A stretch of 64,000 nt of DNA from Alistipes sp. (GTDB lineage Bacteria > Bacteroidota > Bacteroidia > Bacteroidales > Rikenellaceae): contig JAFQOR010000023.1 of assembly GCA_017403125.1 (NCBI GenBank), positions 1-64,000 of the forward strand. Direction: 5' to 3'. This document shows, one piece after another, positions 59,592 to 64,000 of this stretch (the stretch's first letter is position 1; each line of letters begins with the position of its first letter). Below the pieces are notes generated by a model that ran no database searches, was not told the DNA's origin, and saw only the letters and a list, made by a program, of their open reading frames with translations. The position numbers and the translations under genes are program-made.

Positions 59592-62528
59592 TTACTCCAT
59601 GGGCATTGCACCAGTGTAAGAGATCTTAACCTTCTTGTAGCCATCAGCAATCCAGAGGTAACCGCTCCAAGATACGTCGAAGTTACCAGAACCTGCATCG
59701 GTGATGTTGAAGGCGCCATCAGCTACCCAGAATGAGTACGACTGAGGTGAATCATGGGGATCCAAAGGACACTGAGTAAACTTCTGCTGGCCAGGAGTGT
59801 AACCATACCATGACTCGAAGCCATAGCAAGATGTATATGTACCAGCTACTACACCGTTCTCAGTGAACGTAGCGTCGAGGTAGAGGCTGAACTTATCACC
59901 AACCTCATTAGTAAAGTCCCAAGCACGGATAGTCTGATTACCCTCATTATCTGACTTCAAACCGCTATATGTGCAAGTTGTGAATACGAAATCCCAATAA
60001 GCAGGAATCTCAACACCGGGGTTCTCGAAGGGATACTGTGCATACTCGTGTGTACCTACAACACCCTCGAACGTGAAATTATAGGTGGTCTTCAACAAGT
60101 TCTTACCAGAGAATGTAAGCTTGTAGCCCTCTGCCAAGTGCTCAACAGCCAAAGTACCCTCTGAGAATCCTATCGATTCACCCTCCTCCTCAAAGCGCAT
60201 CCAAGTATCGTTTGCCGACATAACATAGTCAGTGCCACCGATTGAATAAGTGCCTGCGGGGATGATACCATCGTAGCCCTTGCCCTCTGACTTAACATTG
60301 AAGCAGAACTCGTAACCATTGCTTGAAGTAGCATAGAGGTAGAAGTTTCCGCTGCTTGCCTGACCAACGACAGTGTCAATTGTAAGGTCATAGGTATTCT
60401 CATCATAGGGGATAGGAGGATTGCCAACAGATGACCAATCATCGTGAGCCTCCATAGGACCAACATAGCTGTAAGAGTATTCTACGCCATTAGCATCAGT
60501 ACACTCAACAGAGATGTCATAACCATTGTCGGTGTGAGCAACTACCAACTTACCACCCGCTGCCAATGTAACATAGTCGGGATTGTAAGAAGCTGACCAG
60601 CTAGCATTAACATACAACATGTTTTCCTTGTACTCTGCATAGAAAGGATACTCACCCTCGGGGATAACGTTCATTATAGTACCAGTGTGAGAACCAGAGA
60701 TATAGAGAATCTCGCTTGTCTGCTCGGGCTCATAAACCCACAACTCGAAAGCGTTGCTACGACAAGCACCCTTCATTGTGCAGTCACCCTCGCCGGGAGT
60801 AGGCTCCGGCTCCTGGGTACCCTCACCGGGGTTGAGGAAGCCCTCACCTACGCCATCCTCGATGCGACCCTCGTAAACAAATGCGAAGTTAGCACCGCTG
60901 GTAGTTGTAACGTCACAAGTAACCTTGTAAACACCGTTTACGTGCTCAACAACTACATTACCACCCTGAAGGTACTCCGACTGAGCCATACCATCAAGCT
61001 TAACGTATGAATAAGCATCAATTGTGTAGTCACCCTCGCCACCTACAACGTAAGTAGCAGCGGGAAGAACGTTCTGGCTCTGCGCGGGGCAGTACATATC
61101 GAAGAAGAACTCGGTAGTCTGGTCGATTGTGCGACCCAAAAGTGCGAAGTTAGACGAGTTGTAAACGCGGCCATGCATATACTCCCAAGCATAACCAGGA
61201 GCTGCGCCACCCTCACCGGGGAACTTGAACTCGTTAGCACCTGCCCAATCCCACTGCTTACGCATAGTAGTTGCAGTGTAGGTAGATGTAACGGTATCAC
61301 CATTCTCACCTACGAGGTTCAAAGTAAGGATATAAGCCTTGTTAGCAGTATCGTGCTCAACCTTCAAAGTAGAGCCCTCAACCAACGCTACGTAAGACTC
61401 ATCCTCTTTGAGAACAAGGTGTGAGTCGTAGCTCGAACCGCAATACATGCGATACTCACCAGCCTTTACGTTACCCTCATCATCCTGGAATGTGCTGTAA
61501 TCCTTTGCCCAAGTATAAGTAGCTGCGGGAAGAACGCCGTCAGTTACCTTGGGGAAGTGGAGCTGAAGCCATGCGCTGTACTTATCGTCATCCTGAGTGT
61601 CGATCCAGAAATACCAAGTGGTACCAGGCTCGTTACCGAAAGCAGCACCAAGGTCAGTGATAGTTACCTCAACAGTGTTCTTATCAGGCTCTACGTAAGG
61701 AGGATTGCGGAAGTCACCGCCAATCTCCGAAGCGGGGATAACACCCTCGAACGAGAGCTTAAGAGCTGTCTTCTCTTCATCGTCGAGGATAACGTCGAGG
61801 TCGAGGCCATAACCCTCAGTCTCGAGGTGAGTAACAACAAGCTTACCCTCGCGGATAGCAACCATGTCGTAGCCAAGCTGGTAGCTTGAACCATCACCGT
61901 GAACATAGTAGTCATAGTCTGTCTCTACCTCTGCCTCGGGATCACCCATAAATACTACGGGATACTCGTTTGCAGGAAGGATATTGTGCTCTGAATCAAC
62001 ACAATTTACGGTCAAGTAAACCAAGCCACCGTTGTTAAGGTGAAGCCACAAACGATACTCCTTGAATGAGTTCAAACCACCCTCAACGCGGGCAATCTTA
62101 ATCTCCTCCTCGGGACCATCGGGACCATCAGGACCATCGGGTCCCTCTGCCTTCAAAGTAGTAAGCTCGATAGCATCGGCAACCTTAACCTCCTCGCCAT
62201 TGCGTGCAGCAGCGATAACGCCATAGGTAGTCTCTGCGGTGAGCTCCTCAACGGTAACCTCAACTGTCTTGTTTACCTCAACAGCTGTACCGTTAGCAAA
62301 AATGTCCTCGGCGGCAGGAACTGTCTCACCATCGTAAACGAGGTAAGCAACAGCCTCTGCGTCCTTTGATGTAACTGTGAAAGCGATGGTGGTCTCTGTA
62401 GTCTCACCAGCCTCCAAAGTCACTTCCGGAGTAACAACGACAGGCTCGTCAATCACCGGATTGTCCTCCTTACAGCCTACAAAAGCCGTAGCGAGCAACG
62501 AAAGTGCTAAAAAAGAAAACTTTTTCAT
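59592..62528 (-). CDS. Large surface lipoprotein with fibronectin domain and six beta modules
   Basis: A 978-residue lipoprotein. The signal peptide MKKFSFLALSLLATAFVGC is followed by CKEDNPVID. Residues about 30-130 are one fibronectin-like domain. A GPDGPDGPDGPEEE linker (about 130-145) separates it from six copies of the beta module, each about 120-150 residues: LPANEYPV, LPAATYTW, LPAATYVV, IPEGEYPF, IPAGTYSI and VVAGTYTS mark one strand, and (L/V)xVxH(L/T) the later strand (EGKLVVTHLET, EGTLAVEHLAEGY). A duplication history with the 627-residue paralogue is clear. Function unknown; probably a surface binding protein. Confidence 0.83.
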   Translation of the reverse strand: MKKFSFLALSLLATAFVGCKEDNPVIDEPVVVTPEVTLEAGETTETTIAFTVTSKDAEAVAYLVYDGETVPAAEDIFANGTAVEVNKTVEVTVEELTAETTYGVIAAARNGEEVKVADAIELTTLKAEGPDGPDGPDGPEEEIKIARVEGGLNSFKEYRLWLHLNNGGLVYLTVNCVDSEHNILPANEYPVVFMGDPEAEVETDYDYYVHGDGSSYQLGYDMVAIREGKLVVTHLETEGYGLDLDVILDDEEKTALKLSFEGVIPASEIGGDFRNPPYVEPDKNTVEVTITDLGAAFGNEPGTTWYFWIDTQDDDKYSAWLQLHFPKVTDGVLPAATYTWAKDYSTFQDDEGNVKAGEYRMYCGSSYDSHLVLKEDESYVALVEGSTLKVEHDTANKAYILTLNLVGENGDTVTSTYTATTMRKQWDWAGANEFKFPGEGGAAPGYAWEYMHGRVYNSSNFALLGRTIDQTTEFFFDMYCPAQSQNVLPAATYVVGGEGDYTIDAYSYVKLDGMAQSEYLQGGNVVVEHVNGVYKVTCDVTTTSGANFAFVYEGRIEDGVGEGFLNPGEGTQEPEPTPGEGDCTMKGACRSNAFELWVYEPEQTSEILYISGSHTGTIMNVIPEGEYPFYAEYKENMLYVNASWSASYNPDYVTLAAGGKLVVAHTDNGYDISVECTDANGVEYSYSYVGPMEAHDDWSSVGNPPIPYDENTYDLTIDTVVGQASSGNFYLYATSSNGYEFCFNVKSEGKGYDGIIPAGTYSIGGTDYVMSANDTWMRFEEEGESIGFSEGTLAVEHLAEGYKLTFSGKNLLKTTYNFTFEGVVGTHEYAQYPFENPGVEIPAYWDFVFTTCTYSGLKSDNEGNQTIRAWDFTNEVGDKFSLYLDATFTENGVVAGTYTSCYGFESWYGYTPGQQKFTQCPLDPHDSPQSYSFWVADGAFNITDAGSGNFDVSWSGYLWIADGYKKVKISYTGAMPME

Positions 62529-62564
62529 AAAAATAAAAATTTGAGATATTAAGGTTTATCAGTG

Positions 62565-62595
62565 CAAATATAGGTTAAAATCAATAATTACGCAA
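62565..62595 (-). promoter_or_regulatory. Promoter of the 978-residue lipoprotein
   Basis: TTG, 20 bp, TATATTTG on the minus strand, 37 bp before ATG 62528. Confidence 0.72.
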
Positions 62596-62655
62596 CTTTT
62601 TTCATTAAAAAATTAGTAACAATTTATTAAAACTTTGCAAAAACGCCCTTTTTGG

Positions 62656-64000
62656 CTATCGCTGACGAAACATCGAGGGCTCGATGGGCAGTACTCCGGT
62701 TCGCACCATATCGAGGTACTCCTGCGCATCGGAACAATCTTCACGACTGAGAGTTATGATGTCGCCATAGTACATATCGCTCAAATTGCCATCACTATCC
62801 TCTACCACACCCGCAAAGAAGAACTCGAAGTCGTACCACAAGCCCATAACCTCGGGCGAGGGTGTCGGGCCAAAGAGCAGCGAATCCTCCAAAAATGCCT
62901 CGTCGCTATACTCGTCACGGGCAAATCCTTCGTACCACCAATAGTAGATGGGGCACGTGGGGTCATCGACAATAGCCTCGACAAGCACCAAGCACTCTGC
63001 CTCTTCGGCAAGGGGCGCATAAGTCGGGTCGAGAGCCACAATCTCACCAACATCCCACACCTTGTGTATCACCACATTCTGGATGGAATTTGAGCCCTTC
63101 GTAGCCGACTTGGTCGTGAAGTGCTTGATGGTGATATGCGACGTGGGGTGGCCATCGACACAACCAAAAGCTATCATGGCATACTCCGTTTCGGGCATGA
63201 GCGGCGTAAGCATCTCGCTGAATGGCTCATCGTATATTGCCGGAACAAAGTATTCGATCATGGCGTACATCTTCGACAGCTCGTCTTCGGGCATATTATC
63301 CAAAGTTGCCGCCGAAATCATCAGCGCGGCATACTCCTCGTTGCGCGACGGCGTGATGCTCATCTGTGCCGTATAGGGCGTAATATCGGCAATGGCTATA
63401 TCGAACTCCAAATCGGAGAGCTGCACCTCACCCGTGAGAGCATGCTCAATAACGGGCTGCGAACACATCACAGGCACCTGGTCGTCGCTCACGGCAAAGA
63501 CCGAAACCATGTAGTTGGTATTGGGCGTGAGGCGATGAGAGATATCCGTAACTCCACGCATACAGAACGACGCAGGCGCCTTACCGTCGCCATCGACATA
63601 TCCGCGGAACATTGTAAAGATATGGTTGCGCATATCGACAAGCAACTTGTCGGTGAGCTCGTTGCCCTGAATAACATATCCGGGACTCATGGCGTCGGCA
63701 ACATATACATAATATAGTCCGTCGTAGCCATCCTCGGGCGTTACAGCAACGTTGAGTATATTACCCTCGACCGTGCACTCAACATCGAAGTTGATACTCT
63801 CCAACTGTGGAGCAGTGGTGCTCACAACGGTGTAGTTCACGTCGGTGGTAACAGTGTAGTAGTCACCCGTGAACTCCACACCATAGCAATAGACGACATA
63901 CTCGGTAGCAGGCATGAGGTTGATGCCTCCATACCCAATCTTATCACCCGTCACAAGCCATCCCGCCTTGGTAAGAAACTCGTGCAGACCGAGGTTGGCA
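62656..64000 (-). CDS. Surface protein with fibronectin-like domains (5' end outside window)
   Basis: An open frame of at least 448 residues reaching the window end, so the start is not visible. It shows repeated fibronectin-like strands (LMPATEYVVYCYGVEF, TPNTNYMVSVFAVSDD, LMPETEYAMIAFGCVD). The last 150 residues have a Trp/Tyr/Asp-rich block (IYYWWYEGFARDEYSDEAF, SPEVMGLWYDFEFFF) and end SMFRQR. By analogy with its neighbours it is likely a lipoprotein, but the signal peptide is off the window. Nearest relative in the window is the 685-residue lipoprotein at 46.4 kb. Confidence 0.75.
   Translation of the reverse strand, partial: ANLGLHEFLTKAGWLVTGDKIGYGGINLMPATEYVVYCYGVEFTGDYYTVTTDVNYTVVSTTAPQLESINFDVECTVEGNILNVAVTPEDGYDGLYYVYVADAMSPGYVIQGNELTDKLLVDMRNHIFTMFRGYVDGDGKAPASFCMRGVTDISHRLTPNTNYMVSVFAVSDDQVPVMCSQPVIEHALTGEVQLSDLEFDIAIADITPYTAQMSITPSRNEEYAALMISAATLDNMPEDELSKMYAMIEYFVPAIYDEPFSEMLTPLMPETEYAMIAFGCVDGHPTSHITIKHFTTKSATKGSNSIQNVVIHKVWDVGEIVALDPTYAPLAEEAECLVLVEAIVDDPTCPIYYWWYEGFARDEYSDEAFLEDSLLFGPTPSPEVMGLWYDFEFFFAGVVEDSDGNLSDMYYGDIITLSREDCSDAQEYLDMVRTGVLPIEPSMFRQR

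Overview
The window is a contiguous piece of a Bacteroidales chromosome. A Rikenellaceae/Alistipes-like genome is my best guess, but no marker here proves the genus. The reasons are the Bacteroidota promoter (TTG/TTTG, 18-20 bp, TAnnTTTG) in front of many genes, lipoproteins with acidic residues right after the lipobox cysteine, a V-type ATPase operon with a DUF2764 gene, the families DUF4294 and DUF4301, a bamD-rpoZ-coaBC-recN cluster, and moderately high GC in core genes with AT-rich promoters. I see no prophage, insertion sequence, CRISPR array, rRNA or resistance gene.

Layout. 0-2.8 kb: serC (3' end off the window), galK and a prolyl-tRNA editing protein. 2.8-5.8 kb: three surface lipoproteins on the minus strand. 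6.1-10.4 kb: bamD, rpoZ, coaBC, recN (+). 10.6-14.7 kb: tsaB, smpB, dnaG and a DUF4294 protein (-). 14.8-15.4 kb: a hotdog thioesterase-like protein and tRNA-Gln (+). 15.6-23.2 kb: V-ATPase operon E-DUF2764-A-B-D-I-K (-). 23.5-27.1 kb: a ROK protein and a large leucine-rich-repeat lipoprotein (+). 27.3-31.5 kb: murB, tilS, holA and a class-IV aminotransferase-like protein (-). 31.6-35.5 kb: DUF4301, typA, rpiB (+). 35.6-39.0 kb: a beta-helix-type carbohydrate-binding lipoprotein and der (-). 39.2-43.5 kb: outer-membrane barrel, phoH, pepD and a diacylglycerol-kinase-like gene (+). 43.5-44.4 kb: a non-coding repeat island. 44.4-48.5 kb: an IdeS/Mac-like cysteine-protease lipoprotein and a fibronectin-type lipoprotein (-). 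48.7-50.8 kb: uvrB (+). 51-52.2 kb: an XRE regulator and a 0.65-kb AT-rich non-coding region rich in TTTACA/TGTAAA half-sites. 52.2-57 kb: HIT protein, Rel, recA, bcp and a small CxxC protein (-). 57.1-64 kb: three large surface lipoproteins (-), the last cut by the window end.

Most of the DNA is core housekeeping: translation quality control, replication/repair, the stringent response and an ion-pumping ATPase. The less-described content is the lipoprotein set. Several members carry a recurring beta-rich module, one carries an IgG-protease-like catalytic domain behind near-identical Ig-like repeats, and one carries eleven 63-bp LRR units that differ almost only at a few positions.

The other striking signals are regulatory or structural. 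Seven genes have the TAnnTTTG box only 4-5 nt before the annotated ATG, so they probably make leaderless mRNA. A dispersed hairpin repeat recurs at 10.4, 43.6 and 44.1 kb. Short tandem duplications cover the 3' ends of both recA and uvrB.
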